Shown in pieces: positions 32,529-44,354 of a DNA stretch of 64,000 nt. Numbering within the stretch: the first letter of the stretch is position 1; each line of letters starts with the position of its first letter. This stretch comes from Neurospora tetrasperma FGSC 2508. Lineage: Eukaryota > Ascomycota > Sordariomycetes > Sordariales > Sordariaceae. Location of the stretch: positions 5,936,167-6,000,166 of the forward strand of contig NW_009799099.1 in assembly GCF_000213175.1 (NCBI RefSeq). Reading direction: 5' to 3'. The translations under genes and the position numbers were made by a program. The notes beneath the pieces were generated by a model that worked only from the letters and a program-made list of their open reading frames with translations, was not told the DNA's origin and searched no databases.

Positions 32529-33979
32529 AATGGGAGGTGATAGGAAGGGAGGGAGCTACTGGTGTTTTGGAATTTTGGATCAATGCAAGGAAGGATTCTT
32601 GGGATGTGATGATATGGGGTCTACCATAGGGATGTTGAGAGACGAATGAAAAAGTGTTTTTGTTTTGCAATTTCCACGCAAGGTGAAAGCTGGGGGAAAA
32701 GGACTTGTTTCCATGATTTGGCATGATCGAAAAGTGTCGGAGTTGATGCGTCAAGCACGAGTAACTGCACAAGCTGTTCGGTTCGAATACCTCCGCTCTT
32801 CCCCCACGCACCCGATCGTTCTTTCTTCAACTTGAAAGCTCGCGCTGTTATTTGGGACAAAAGCGGGAATCACGGGGCAAGGAACCCATTTTCCAGGACA
32901 AGAATCACTTCACTTCTCCTCCAGTCTCTTCTTCACAACTGACGCAACTTGCCTCAAATATCCACCCATACCATCAATCCACACCTCGCCATTTTGCGAC
33001 TTCCCGCCTCCAATATGCTCGGTCCTTTTCCCGCGTCCCGGCTCTCGTCGCTCCTAAAATGAGATGTCCGACCTGCACTGCATACCCATTACCGAGGAAG
33101 CCTGCACATACCTACATTGTGTGTGGCTGTACAGACGGGTACAGGCGGAAACGGACAGGAGGGTTGCTACACAGGGTGACAGGAGCCGCGCCAGGGACAC
33201 ACAAGAGCCGCAACGATCTCAATCCGTGAATCAATCACGACGTGGAGCTATTTATGGATATGCGGAACATAACACTGTTAACGAGTGACATGGGCACATA
33301 AAATATCTCTATCACTCGTACAAAACTGTGGGAATGTTGTTAAGGGGGATGGAATGGTATAAAAGGGTTGGGTTTGTTACCTTCCCTTGTTGATAATGGT
33401 GCATCTGGAGATGAGCATCAGAGCATGTCGATCGCAGCACTTGTGCTAGAATCTCTCCACCGCCAGCGACCTCACACCGGGAAACTACCCGCTAATAAAG
33501 CTACGCTACGAAGTCGTGATGTTGTTTCTCCTCTTATACCCATGAGCCACTGCTCTAGATGATGGTCCCTTCTCTTGTGATGCCCCAGCATATGTGACGA
33601 CGGGAAGTTCACAAACCATATGCAACGCAAACACACCTATATGCGGAGCGGTTACGTTCAAGAGGACACGCACAATCAGACTCCCATATGGTATTTAGAG
33701 GTAGGTAGAACATGCATACCTCTACCTTGAAAACCTTTTTGCACTATTTCCTCCCGCAAGAGCACAAACGTGTAAAGCCCACTATAGGAGTTAGTGCACG
33801 TGTAGGTAAGAGGTAGTCAGAGGCTGGTTGGTGTACACGGAGTGAATGCGGGTAGTTTTCAGGTCTCAAAGGTTGACAAAATGAAGAAAAGCAATTCACC
33901 TGACGTACCATGCTGTACCTTGCGCCATAGATATCAAATCCCCAAAGGCTTGTATCCTGTTCAATCACAGTTCCCCAAC
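32529..33979. other. Intergenic region between convergent genes
   Basis: No gene supported. Two octamers, TAGAGGTA and TACCTCTA, face each other at 33696 and 33717. Confidence 0.5.
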
Positions 33980-35467
33980 TTACGACTTTGGACTCAAGAT
34001 ATAAATCTCCCCCTCAGCACTATTATCACTTCCCACAAACAGTCCCCGTCCCGCCGGATCCCAGCTAGCAGCCGTCAGCCTGAAGCAGTTACTCATAGTC
34101 AACCCGTTCGCCGTACAACTCCCCGGATTCGTTGCCGAAAAAATGTCCATATACCCCGTCCTCGAATCTGCCGGAGCAACCGGATCATAACTCCCATCTG
34201 CCAACCTCGTAAAGGGCACCTGCACGACCTTGAAGCCCGTGGGGGGTTGACGGTTCCACGATCCGTGGAAGGTGATGTACATGTTCTTGGCCTCGTCGTC
34301 AAAGGTATTCCAAATTGGAGCGGAGTGAGCTTGGAAGGTCAGTCGGGGGGCAATGGCCTTGCCGTTGCAGGTGGCGTCGTTGTAGGAGGTGTTCGGGGCG
34401 ATGACGAAGTGTTGCCCGGTTTTGAGACTGTTGGTAAAGGAGGAGGGGTCCCAGACAGAAAAGCAGGTTGGGTAGCCGTACCAGGCGTTGCGGACGGTGC
34501 GGGGGTCGCCGACTGGTTGGGAAGGGGGTTAGTCGTGGTTAGGTAGGAATAAGGGGGGGAGGGTGGCTTACGGTTGTTGAGCTTCTCGGCTGGGTTGTTG
34601 GTGTGGATGTCCCTGCGCTGACCGTTCTCGGTGCGAGTGAAGTCCTGATTCATGGTGGGTTAGAAGAAGTTGATAGAATGGGAAACCAAGAGGCTGCTAA
34701 CATCACCACTATTCTCAACACCCCAGAAAACACCATTGGGGTCAGGGACAAAGCCAATCTCGTTCCTCAAGCCAAACCCAAACATCTCGCCCTGCGTGTT
34801 ATAGTTGTACCCACCCGAGGGAACCTTGTTGACGTCAAAGACCTTGATGCAAGCACGGCCAGTCGACGGTTGCTGCGCAGCCATGTCGAGGTTGGAATTG
34901 CTGCCGACTTGCAACAGGACCAGGTTCGGCTGACCGGGAACAACTTTGACGGTACGAGACGAGTGCACACCCGTCGACATATCCTTGACAACGGTCTTTT
35001 GGTTGCTGACCTTGCGTGTGAGGGGATCGTACGCCCAGCTGTAGAGAGTCGTCTCCGAGGATGCGTAGAGGGTCTTGCCATCGGGAGTCAAGTCCAAGCC
35101 GTGGTTGAGACCACCACCGGAGATGAGCATGTTTGTGCTGTTGATGCAGCCGTCGGCGCCAAAGGTGTGCACGGAAACGCCCCTGGTGTTTTGCTGGACG
35201 AGCATGTTGCCCTCGGTGTCCCATATGATGGTTCGTACTTGCTTCAAGCTGCCGGCGATCTTCATGACGGTCCAGGCGGGGTTGATGGTGTATTGGTAGC
35301 GCATGTTTGGGACTCCGCTACAGCTCTTGGGGAGGGGGAGCTTTGCGACTTCGGCATGGACATCTGTTACTAGGGTTAGCTCTCGTCATGGCGGGCACAC
35401 GAAGGGAAATCAACCTACCGGCACCCAGAAGGGCCGCAGCCACGGCGAGAAGATTCGATAGACGCAT
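33980..35467 (-). CDS. Secreted PQQ-type sorbosone/pyranose dehydrogenase-like protein (438 aa, four exons)
   Basis: Exons (minus): 35467-35419, 35363-34702, 34644-34572, 34512-33980. Introns are 55, 57 and 59 nt with CTAAC-like branch points. The N-terminus MRLSNLLAVAAALLGADVHA is a signal peptide. The body has the repeated strands of a six-bladed beta-propeller and motifs known from glucose/sorbosone dehydrogenases and fungal CAZy AA12 pyranose dehydrogenases: NHGLDLTPDGKTLYASSE, GVHSSRT, GFGLRNEIGF, FWGVENSGD, and FHGSWNRQPPTGFKVV. Compared with the Coprinopsis AA12 enzyme, it lacks an attached cytochrome or cellulose-binding domain. Likely role: oxidation of sugars outside the cell with bound PQQ, passing electrons to a partner such as a lytic polysaccharide monooxygenase. 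The cofactor cannot be proven from sequence alone. Confidence 0.9.
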
Positions 35468-36917
35468 GGTGTTTGAGTCCTCAGGATGCTGCAATCAACG
35501 AAACCTACAGAGAGACCTTGCAACCAGAAGAGAGGCAGCAGAAGAATCTGGAAAACATCAAAGGGTGGACATGCGGTCCTCTTGTGTATGATCAATTCAG
35601 GAAACAAAAGACAACCCAGAAGCCGCCAAGACGGGACGAGTCGAGTGCTTCATTTGAGAGACCCTCAAATTTTTTTGCAATCATTTTCCGTTGTGATTCC
35701 ATCCTTGCCATATATCAAGAATATGTGATCGAGTGTCGTCGATGCTGGTGGCCAACCACTTTGCCGGGATGGATACGACCCCCAATATCGGGTATGATAG
35801 CCTGTTCGGCAGCATGGCTCCGAGCATTCGGCAGTCGCCATTTCTGTGCCGTGCGTCGTCACCCGTCTCCATGATCTGTCTTGTAGGCTCGCGTGGAAAA
35901 ATTGCGGGCAAGTTTGCCGATTGGTTGGTGATGAGCCGCATATTAATCAATGGTAAAAGTCCGGGTTGTACCATTCCAGGAGACGTCGAGATAGTTGAAT
36001 CAGCGCCAGTCAATCCTCCAGTTCAGAATAGCAACGATGAGAAAAATGTTCAATGAAAGCGATTTGCATGTAGCGGATGAGAAGACGTTTGACGTGTCTG
36101 TGATGTGAAGTCCTGCCTGTGGTGAAACTAGTCCGAGGACGGGAAGAAGGTTGTGTGTTGTCATGGAAACTGCGATAGCGCTATAACGGAGTGAAGGGGG
36201 AACTGTCGATAGTTCTGTCCTTGACGAAGAATGAAGAATGGGTGAGTGGTGAATGAAGTCGCAAGAAGTTTCAGTGGCTTGCAATGATACCTCTAGGGAC
36301 TGGAACTCTGGAACAGGTGTGAACCGACAAAGGAGCAGGTGCAGTCTGCATGCACTGCATGTGTGCAGCCAGCCGGCACAATGATCACTTGCATTTTGCA
36401 TTGGCTGGCAACACACTTAAACCCACCTGGAAAGAAAAAAAAAGACAGCAAAGAAAGTAAAATGACAAAAGTCCAAAACACAAGCTTCAATCGATGAACA
36501 TTTAATCCTCCAGCCAAGTTCGATGACAACTGCGTGCACCCCTGGATCGTTGTAGCAGCCTCACCTTTTCCGAGTACCTCTGACCAATATAATGGGCTAC
36601 CGGAAATGGAGCGCGGTCCTCTCTCACAGATTGAGTTTGTTTGGAGGGAAGAGGTACCACTGTTCCTTCACAATACAAGTTGCCAGTTGCCAACTGCCAA
36701 GGGCCGTACCCTGCGTTTCTGCCTTCCTCCTTCCTGCCTTCCTTCTCCGCGACAGGAAGCCTACCCCACCAACACCGGAACCGGAACAGGCAGCAACAAC
36801 GTGCAGGTACCAAATCTGCCCTGCTTTCCCTGCTGCTGTCCACCCGCGCTTTCCAGACTTACCATCACTGACCCTTCATAAGCTGGTCCCTCGGAGACTC
36901 TATCAAAAGACAAGAAG
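35468..36917. other. Intergenic region, no supported gene
   Basis: The first few hundred bases are the promoter of the dehydrogenase. The rest holds only short frames. Confidence 0.5.
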
Positions 36918-36995
36918 GTGCGGTTGGTATAGCGGCTAATACATTCGTCCCTCTGTGATCAACGAGCAACCCGGCTTCGGGCTCCCGGACTGCGC
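36918..36995 (+). tRNA. tRNA-like gene or pseudogene, isotype unresolved
   Basis: The acceptor strands GTGCGGT/ACTGCGC pair fully with wobbles. The D arm is GTAT-AGCGGCTA-ATAC, and a 5-bp anticodon stem TTCGT/ACGAG encloses an oversized 13-nt loop. The T arm (CCGG…CCGG around TTCGG) has one mismatch and an 8-nt loop. A run of 27 T follows a few bases downstream and would terminate Pol III. It resembles the tRNA at 59000-59106 in acceptor, D arm and the CCCTCTG start of the anticodon loop. The irregular loops suggest a decayed copy. Confidence 0.45.
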
Positions 36996-37002
36996 AAATC
37001 TC

Positions 37003-37029
37003 TTTTTTTTTTTTTTTTTTTTTTTTTTT
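37003..37029. terminator. T27 tract (possible Pol III terminator)
   Basis: Twenty-seven consecutive T begin 8 bases after the tRNA-like sequence on the same strand. Confidence 0.5.
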
Positions 37030-38115
37030 GGCCTTTGGATTCTTGTACATCATGTTGTTCTTTTCAAGCTGTGATGTACTGGTTGTTGACCAACAACCAC
37101 TCGTCTTCATGAACCAGTCCCTTGACCTCTTCTCACCTGTTCATGACATTCCCCTCCAGTCCTCCGGCTTCGCTGTCCTGCTTTTGATCATGTCATCGCG
37201 GGGAGGTGCCGAGGGACACTGCTGCAGCGCAGTTCATGGTCCAGTCCGTCGCAGATGTACATCGAGGAAGTTGCATTTGAATCTGCATGCTGCGTGCAGA
37301 CTCTTTGCACACGTCTGGATGGACACCGAAGAGTGCCTTTGGCAGGCCAACTCTTCCTCGGAATACCACCAAAGTTGGTGATCCATCTTTTGCTTCAGCT
37401 ATCGGCGTCACTGGCAAGTGTCAAGTAACCCAAACGGTCTCCTTTAATTGAACTCCCGTGCCTGTGGTAAATTTGGGTGGCCGTGGACATTTTGAGAGGA
37501 CAGCAAGTGATGCTTGGATTCCCTGAAAGCACTTCCCTGGGATGATTTCCGCTCACACAATGTGATGAATGATGCAAAAGCAAAGCCCCTTCCTCAAGAA
37601 CCAACCTATTCTATGCCTAAATTCTAAAAGGGAATTGAATCAGGCAGCCAACTGACTGTGAAGACAAGACTGAGACATCTCCTGGCTGGAGACAGAGAAA
37701 TGAAACGGTGGAGGTATAGCAGCCAGAAAAGCGAACCGAGGAATGGGCTGGTCCGAGAAGAATGAACGAAACAAGTAAGGTATCATGACCGGAAGTTTCT
37801 TCAATTATTGACGCGAATAGTGACGTTGACATCGAAGTCCAAGCCAGTCTAGCAGGTACCTATCTCATATATCGTTACACGCAAAAACAAGACCGAATGG
37901 AAGCAATAGCCCCTTTCCATGCAACGCTCTAAAGTCCAAGGGTATCTTCAACCAACGCAATGCGTCATGCCATGCATAAAACAAATCAACGCTTGGATAA
38001 GTTTCTTCCTTTGTTGTTCCCTCAATTCCACCGAGTTACCCCAAGAAGCCAACACCCAGCCGTAGGTCGTACAGCTGAGTGAGGGCTTCTTGGGAAAACT
38101 GATCAATGTCAGCCT
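37030..38115. other. Intergenic region
   Basis: No supported gene; includes the 3' flank of the mucin-like membrane protein. Confidence 0.5.
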
Positions 38116-39519
38116 TCAAATCCAGCCCGGAGCCCCCCTTTTAACCGGATCAACCACAATCTCTGCCCTCTCGGCCTTGCCCTTACCCTTCTCCTCCTTG
38201 CTTGGCCTCTTCTCCTCCTTCGAGCCTGCGGCGCTGCCACCAAGCATCAAACCCTTCCAACCCTTCTCCTTCGTCTCCTTCCATTTGTCAGCCAGCTTCT
38301 CGCCAACTTGGGCAACTTGCTGGCCAAGCCTAGCAGTCAAGCCCTCATCACTCCCGTCCGAGGTAGGGGTGCTAGGCGACCAGCGGCTCTGAGAGGGCGG
38401 TTCGACATAGGCGGGCTTCTGGCTTGGACCGCCTCTGTCCTGGAACTCCGGGTGGGGAGTCGTAGTTGATGACGAGGGGCCGGGAGCGCCGGCGGCGGCG
38501 GCAGGGGCAGCTTGAGCAGAAGCTGAAGCAAAAAGGGGAGCAGGCCAGACGGTGTTGCCGCTGCTGTTGCCGTTGTTGACAGCCTCATGCGAATCCTCGG
38601 AGAACTTGGACGCCACATCCTCCTGCGACGGCTTGGAGTAGACAGACGAGCTGACGTTGCGAAGAGGGCGAGTAGGGGCCGGCGGAGCGAGGAGCGGGTA
38701 TGAAGCTGGCACGGGCGAAGACAAGGGACTCATGGGCGCGGGCACCAACACTCGCCCTTGATGCGGGGCAGGAGCAGGCGCAGACGCAGGAGAAGCACGA
38801 ACAGTCCTCAACCTCGGGCCCCTATCCCCCTCAGCTGCCGGCACGACTTCGATGCGCATCTGACCAGGAGCCCTTTCGTCCCCACCCGTGCCGTCTGCCG
38901 TCTCGTCCTGTTCGCCCCTGGTTTGCTTGGACTTCCCGAGAGACGCGAGCGGTATGTTCTCGGGACGGTTAACCCGTCCGTCGCTGCCACGGACAAAATT
39001 GGTGCCCCGGTGGGCGGGGAAGCGGGTCGGCGCGGAGTAGAATTGTGCCTGCCGTTCAAGGCGGCGGCGGCGGAAGAGACAGAAGGCCAGAATGGCAATC
39101 AGCAAGAGACCAAAGATTGTGCCGCCCAGTGCGCCGGCAATGACCCCTGACTTTGGGCCTTGCGTGCCGCCGTTGGAAGCCGCGGAGCCAGTGGTCTCCT
39201 CGGGCGTAGGAGAGGCAGCGGTGTTGGTGGTGGTGGTGGTGGTGGTGGTGGTGACGAGGGTGGTCGGCACCGGCGAAGAAGAGTGAGTGACGGAGCCGTC
39301 CTGGTGGAAAGTGATGGTCTCTGTCTCGATGGTGACGAAGACGCTGGTGGAGGTGACGATGGTGCGCGCCTTGTGGGAGGTTGCTGAGGAGGTGGTGAGC
39401 GCGGCGCGAGGAGTGATGAGGTTTTTGGGCTGGTCGATGCCAGAACCCATGGTTGAAGCTGTGGCGCGAGCCACGACGAGCTTGGAGATGGGGAGGGAGG
39501 TGTCGCTGTTGTCCTCCAT
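38116..39519 (-). CDS. Ser/Thr-rich single-pass membrane protein (467 aa)
   Basis: A single exon read from the ATG at 39519 (MEDNSDTSLPISKLVVARAT); the frame is open 105 codons further up, but that part is low-complexity with no coding character. Residues 40-120 are Ser/Thr-rich, including an uninterrupted Thr9 run (about 90-98) coded by the GGT/ACC microsatellite near 39225-39255. Then comes a strong transmembrane segment (SGVIAGALGGTIFGLLLIAI onward, about 124-149) followed by RRRRLERQ. The cytoplasmic tail is long, Pro/Ala/Ser-rich and ends in a Lys/Glu-rich amphipathic stretch. The layout resembles fungal wall-stress sensor-type or mucin-like proteins, with an O-mannosylated ectodomain outside and a signalling tail inside, but there is no cleavable signal peptide or WSC domain. 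The specific role is unknown. Confidence 0.8.
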   Translation of the reverse strand: MEDNSDTSLPISKLVVARATASTMGSGIDQPKNLITPRAALTTSSATSHKARTIVTSTSVFVTIETETITFHQDGSVTHSSSPVPTTLVTTTTTTTTTNTAASPTPEETTGSAASNGGTQGPKSGVIAGALGGTIFGLLLIAILAFCLFRRRRLERQAQFYSAPTRFPAHRGTNFVRGSDGRVNRPENIPLASLGKSKQTRGEQDETADGTGGDERAPGQMRIEVVPAAEGDRGPRLRTVRASPASAPAPAPHQGRVLVPAPMSPLSSPVPASYPLLAPPAPTRPLRNVSSSVYSKPSQEDVASKFSEDSHEAVNNGNSSGNTVWPAPLFASASAQAAPAAAAGAPGPSSSTTTPHPEFQDRGGPSQKPAYVEPPSQSRWSPSTPTSDGSDEGLTARLGQQVAQVGEKLADKWKETKEKGWKGLMLGGSAAGSKEEKRPSKEEKGKGKAERAEIVVDPVKRGAPGWI

Positions 39520-42500
39520 TGTTGTTGCTTGCCTTCTTGGTTGAAGTGAAGGTGAGGTAGTTCTTCTTTTCGCAAGGTTCTCCCACGAGAAAAACAAGGC
39601 GGCCAAAGACAAGGTAGGAAAACGTTTTACTTGCCGCTCGAAGAAAGAGATCGCTCGCGAATCAAGTAAAGCTTCAGTGGAAGAGTGAATGGACCTTGAA
39701 AAAGAGAAGCTTCTTGTCGTGATGACTTTTTTGTGGTTGCAAACGCAAAGAAAAAAAGGCGGGGGAGGAAGGGAAGCAGGTGAGCAAAAGGGCCCCAGAA
39801 ATACTTCCTCAAAGATACCAAGCTCTGCCGTCAACGAAAGGGAATTTCAACCAAATGACACACGTATTGTGCGTAACGACTAATTCACTGCCTGTAGAAG
39901 CCTTTTCGTTGAGACGAGATGGGATGATTGCGATTGCGGACGCGAGTGTCCAGTCCGAGTCACGTCCGCAGGGCGGGACAATCTGCCCTCGTCTCATCTT
40001 TGAGAGCAGGCTGCCGTCGAATCACCCACCTCTCTCCTCCGGCCTCGTTCATAGCTGAATGACGTACACTCGAAGCCTTCGAGCCGTGTATAATAGTCCT
40101 GACAGGAAGGAGCGGAAACGGAAAGCTATGACCAGTTCCACCGGTCCAAGTAGGAAGACACATATAAAACAAGAAAAGGGGCGGTAACGAAAAGCGTCCA
40201 GCAATGATATGCAGAGGTAAACCTTTGAATACAAGAACCAGAAAACAGCTGCCCAAAGATCCAAGCCATCAAAGCCCCCTTTGACAATGACCATACTTTA
40301 TACCACCTACGTCGGGAGATGTAGCATGACTTGGCCTCGCACTGGTCTTTGACCATCTTGTAATGAAGCAGCCCGGCAGCCCTCTCCAGCTGCTCTTCCT
40401 ACTTGTCTGTGAGAGTCTGACTGGGAATTTTGAGCTTGGTGTGAAGTCCATCGTGATCGTTGTAGCCTGGCATACCTCTACTGATACTGGAAGGATGGAG
40501 GTGACCAGGAAAGGGCTCAAAGACATGGACTCTGCGTACGGCTTTATGTTTAGGACTTCGAAATTGCACTTCATTCACTCATACGCAGCTTCCCTGACTG
40601 ATTCTAGCCATGCGTTGTCTCCGGGACGTCAGAGGATAGTGGTCTTAGATATAGACGCGAGTGTCCAGTCCCCGTCACTCCACAAATGTGCCCTACGTTT
40701 AGTTCTCTCATCCTCAAGTATTCCCGTAACTCTAACAAGCTCCTATATAGACCAAGATCCCTTCGTCCATGTTCTTGCCCAGAGCCAAAAACCAAGAAGC
40801 ACATCCAAAGACTACATCAACAACTGCTAATAATTAATCAAAAAAAGCCCGAGCCAAGGAAGCAGAAGCGAGCTCCCAACGCTATTCCAGCCAAACCAGA
40901 GAACCATGAGCCTAAGACGTGCCGGGAACAGTCTCTGCTTTCGTCTCATCTCCCAGGTCGTCGGGTCAACTCAATTTTCTGCCCCGACCTTGCTCATACT
41001 TGTATCTAACCTCGACGTTTCACCACATCCCTCCCTTGAAGATAGATGTAAAAGTGGAGACAGAGAAAGACGACGCAAAGCATGCAGGCCGTACCCAACA
41101 TGAAGAAGATCTTTGACTGAATGCTTGCGTACCCGGACTATACCTCTAGTGGACACGGAAGGTAAGGAGTCAAGTAAGCAATGGTTCAGTTGATCAACTG
41201 CGCGTTTAAAGATCGGCTGGTAGGTAGGTAGGGGTAGAAGGCTGATTGCCCCTGTTATTTCCCACCACGCACCACGCGTCGCCTTTCGGATTTATTAACT
41301 AGAGGGAAACGTCAATTCCAGTCGTGAGAGGTTCGTCCATGTTTATAGGTGCCTTCACCTGGGTAAGTTGTTATCACCAATGGCTTAGTCAGGGACGGGA
41401 GTTCCCTCTAGGCATCCTGACGTTTACCCTGATGCCTCAGGGTCCAAAGCCATAAGAAGAAATGCTGATAGAAGAAGGGAAGAAATAGACAGCCAGTATA
41501 AGGGCTATCATTTCACCTGGCGAAATAACAGAACTCGGGCACACAGAAATGAAAAGAGCGTGTAGGAGATCCGGGAAGGATACAACAACGATCTATTGCG
41601 GTACTATTGATAAGTTGGAGATGAGTGCACCTTCAAGAATGGGTGGTCCACGTCTGGAGGAGTAAATCCTGACGAAATTCCACAAGATCCTGTATCTTTG
41701 AGTTTTTCCGAGAAAGAAAGTATTGGGAGGTAGCATGCGGCTAAAAGGTTGGCACCGTATACGGCCTTGCAACAGCTGAAACTGCAATATCAACCAACAC
41801 ATCACAGCCTGCCTTACTCAACCGGTCCTGCACATAAAAGCATTCAGTTGCCCCTAGGCTACGAGTGAGATTCTTGTTTCAAGATTGCCCTAGCTTGGAG
41901 TGCCGTTGACGATACCTCTAGTCTCTTTTCTCAAAGACTCCAGTCCTGGCTATCGGTCATGGGAGTGTCTTGTCGTGTATATGTAATGACACTTGGCGCT
42001 AATATCAAACATGATGTCAAATCTAAGAAACTGAAAACTTCAGGTTGAATAGCAGGTAGGTGGTCTTCTCTGGTGGATTATCAAGGCCGCAACCTCAAGG
42101 ACCGGATCGTGGTGGTGGCGTATACAAAATTTGAACTGAGTGTCCAGACAGTCTCCGCTTCCGTCCCGTCTCTGCCAGGTTGCCGGGTCACTCAACCCTC
42201 TGCCCAAATGCGTCGAAGAATTCTGCCCCTCTCCTGTATCGGAACCGAGGGACTAAGTTGCAAGACCGTACCGTATCTTTTTAACTATCATTGTAGCTCG
42301 TAACTGACGTATACCGTGTAACTTGATGCCTAGACCCAAAAAGACATACATGGACGGCAGCTTGATGGCATAGAGGAAGGAGCAGGAATCAAAAGCCGGT
42401 AACGCAACTATACGGTACTTGGCTGAAAAGGGGAGCAAAAGAAAAGCAGGAGCACCAAGATAGCCAAACAAGCTGCTAGTGAAAAGAAAATGAAAATAGG

Positions 42501-42878
42501 TAAAAATACCTACCAAGGTACGGTCCCGCGTCTTGCCATGCCCCCCTCGGCAGCGAGACAGTCTTTTTTTTTTAGTGGTTTTTTTTTTTTTTTTTTTGCG
42601 TGTTCATGTGTGTCTTTTTTTTCTTCGGTTGTTTCTGAAATCATTCTGAGAACCATCAATAGAATCCTCTCAATAAGATCCTTCTTGCAGCCAAACAACC
42701 CATCCTCCCCCGTCCTCTCCCCTTCCAACCCCTCCTCACTCCAACATCACATCACCACCAACAACACCACAACAACAACAACAACAACAGCAACATCACA
42801 TCACCACCACAACAAAACACCAACAACAACACCAACAACAACAACAACAACGGCAACAACACCACCACCATCACAACC
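39520..42878. other. Intergenic region with diverged repeats
   Basis: About 3.3 kb without a supported gene. The phrase GACGCGAGTGTCCAGTCC occurs at about 39939 and 40656, and an imperfect copy of the 40925-40985 block is found at 42142-42205. T-runs near 42565-42598 precede the next gene's CAACAA-rich leader. Octamers TACCTCTA lie at 40473, 41141 and 41913. Confidence 0.5.
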
Positions 42879-43904
42879 ATGGACCCCATCTCCCACCACC
42901 TCAACCACTGGGTCCGCTTCATCTCTCGCCTCGCGACCCTCTCCATCTCCATGCACCAAGGCTACCACAGCGCCCGCACCACCCTCGCCAGCTTCCTCTC
43001 TCTCTTCGGCACCATCTTTCGCGCCCTCGCCAACCTCTCCGGCTCCCTCTCCAACCTCTCCCACTCCAACTTCGGCCTCGGTGCCAGTCTCGGTCTCGGC
43101 AGCAGCAGCAGCGGCAGCAAACTCCAGGCACAGGATCTCCTCCTCCTGCTCTGGGCTCTGCTCCGTCTGCTCCGCCATCATCTGCTTCGTCGTCTTCTCC
43201 GTCGTCTGGTGAGTCTTCTGCCTGTGGGCTATCTGCCCGCTGACTTCGTGGGCTTCTTTGCGCGTGTGCGGCCTGCTCTTGAGTTGCCTGTTTGGCTTCG
43301 CCAACTGGCCTCTGCGCCGCCGCCGCTGCCGCCGCTGCTTCCGTCTGCTGCTTCCCTGCCATTTGGGCCGCCCTCGTCTGTCCTGCCGTCTGCCCCGTCG
43401 TTTGGGCTGCCTGGTCTGCCGGCGAGCACGCCCTGGCATCTTGCCAACTATCGCCAAGGCCTCCCTCTGCCTCCGCCGTATTTCCAGGGGCAGGGTCTTC
43501 CACTTGGGCAGCCGAATGGATATTACCCCCCTGCTACTGCTGCTGCTATGTCGGTTCCGTCTATCCCGCCGCCTGGGCAGGTATATGGGCAGCCGACTGG
43601 ATATTACCCTCCTCCTCCTCCTCCTCCTGCTGCTGCTGTTCCGCCTGCTCCTTCTCTCCCGCCGTCTGTCTCGCCGTCTGCCCCGCCGTCTGGACAGCTC
43701 TATGGGCAGCTCCCTGGCACGCTAGTTCCGCGTGCTCCCTTTGCTCCGATGTCTGCTCCGGCCTCTGGCCCGCCTGCTGTGCCAGCCCAAACGCCCGGGC
43801 TTCACCACCTTCGCCAGCTCCGCCAGCAACGCCAACTCCAGCAGTCTCAGTCTGGGTCTGAAAGCGGAGGAGGAGGAGGAGGAGGAGGAGGTACTCGTCG
43901 TTAA
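42879..43904 (+). CDS. Pro-rich hypothetical protein (341 codons as one exon)
   Basis: The ATG at 42879 has the strong context AACCATGG and follows a CAACAA-rich leader. The first 85 residues (MDPISHHLNHWVRFISRLAT …) have ordinary composition with amphipathic segments. The C-terminal half is Pro/Gly/Tyr-rich with two copies of a GQP(N/T)GYYPP unit (43503 and 43588) and a Gly9 end. Between them lies a Leu/Arg-rich stretch (DLLLLLWALLRLLRHHLL) that looks like a wrong-frame reading of a Ser/Pro-rich region. A perfect GTGAGT donor at 43210 suggests an intron or alternative exon structure there. The Pro-rich tail suggests a disordered interaction region. No family recognised; exon boundaries in the middle are uncertain. 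Confidence 0.5.
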   Translation: MDPISHHLNHWVRFISRLATLSISMHQGYHSARTTLASFLSLFGTIFRALANLSGSLSNLSHSNFGLGASLGLGSSSSGSKLQAQDLLLLLWALLRLLRHHLLRRLLRRLVSLLPVGYLPADFVGFFARVRPALELPVWLRQLASAPPPLPPLLPSAASLPFGPPSSVLPSAPSFGLPGLPASTPWHLANYRQGLPLPPPYFQGQGLPLGQPNGYYPPATAAAMSVPSIPPPGQVYGQPTGYYPPPPPPPAAAVPPAPSLPPSVSPSAPPSGQLYGQLPGTLVPRAPFAPMSAPASGPPAVPAQTPGLHHLRQLRQQRQLQQSQSGSESGGGGGGGGGTRR

Positions 43905-44354
43905 GCGTCATATATGGACAGGAGGCCAACGGGAGACTCGCGACTTATCCCTGGCTCCCTACATTAGCCAAAACGTCGCGGACAAAATGTAGTAAGTACG
44001 CACCCTAATCTCCAAATGCGCGCTCGAAGAAGGCATGTAACCCGTATGTGATGTGTCTGCCGCGTCCAAGTAGGTCCTCAGCCCAGGACAGAAGCTTTTC
44101 TGTCTCAGGGACCCGTTTGGTGTGAATCAAGGGGATGTAGCTGGCCAAACAGGAAGGCAGACAACCTGAAATGAATGAAGGAGAAGCAAGAAAAAGCATC
44201 TAGATCCAAGAACCATCTATTAACACTCTTTTATGCAGATCTATAGTAGTGTAAGCAGTCACCCAGACGATTAAGGAAAGGACGAACAAAAAGAAAAGAA
44301 AATAAACCAAAAAAGGAACAACTAAAGCTCGGAGGACTTGGCCCTCTTGCCTTT
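43905..44354. other. Short intergenic region between convergent genes
   Basis: 450 bp with no feature beyond the two 3' flanks. Confidence 0.6.

Noticed and set aside
42801-43503. Minus-strand ORFs of 194-218 codons
   Set aside because: Antisense of the Pro-rich gene; low-complexity sequence keeps every frame open.
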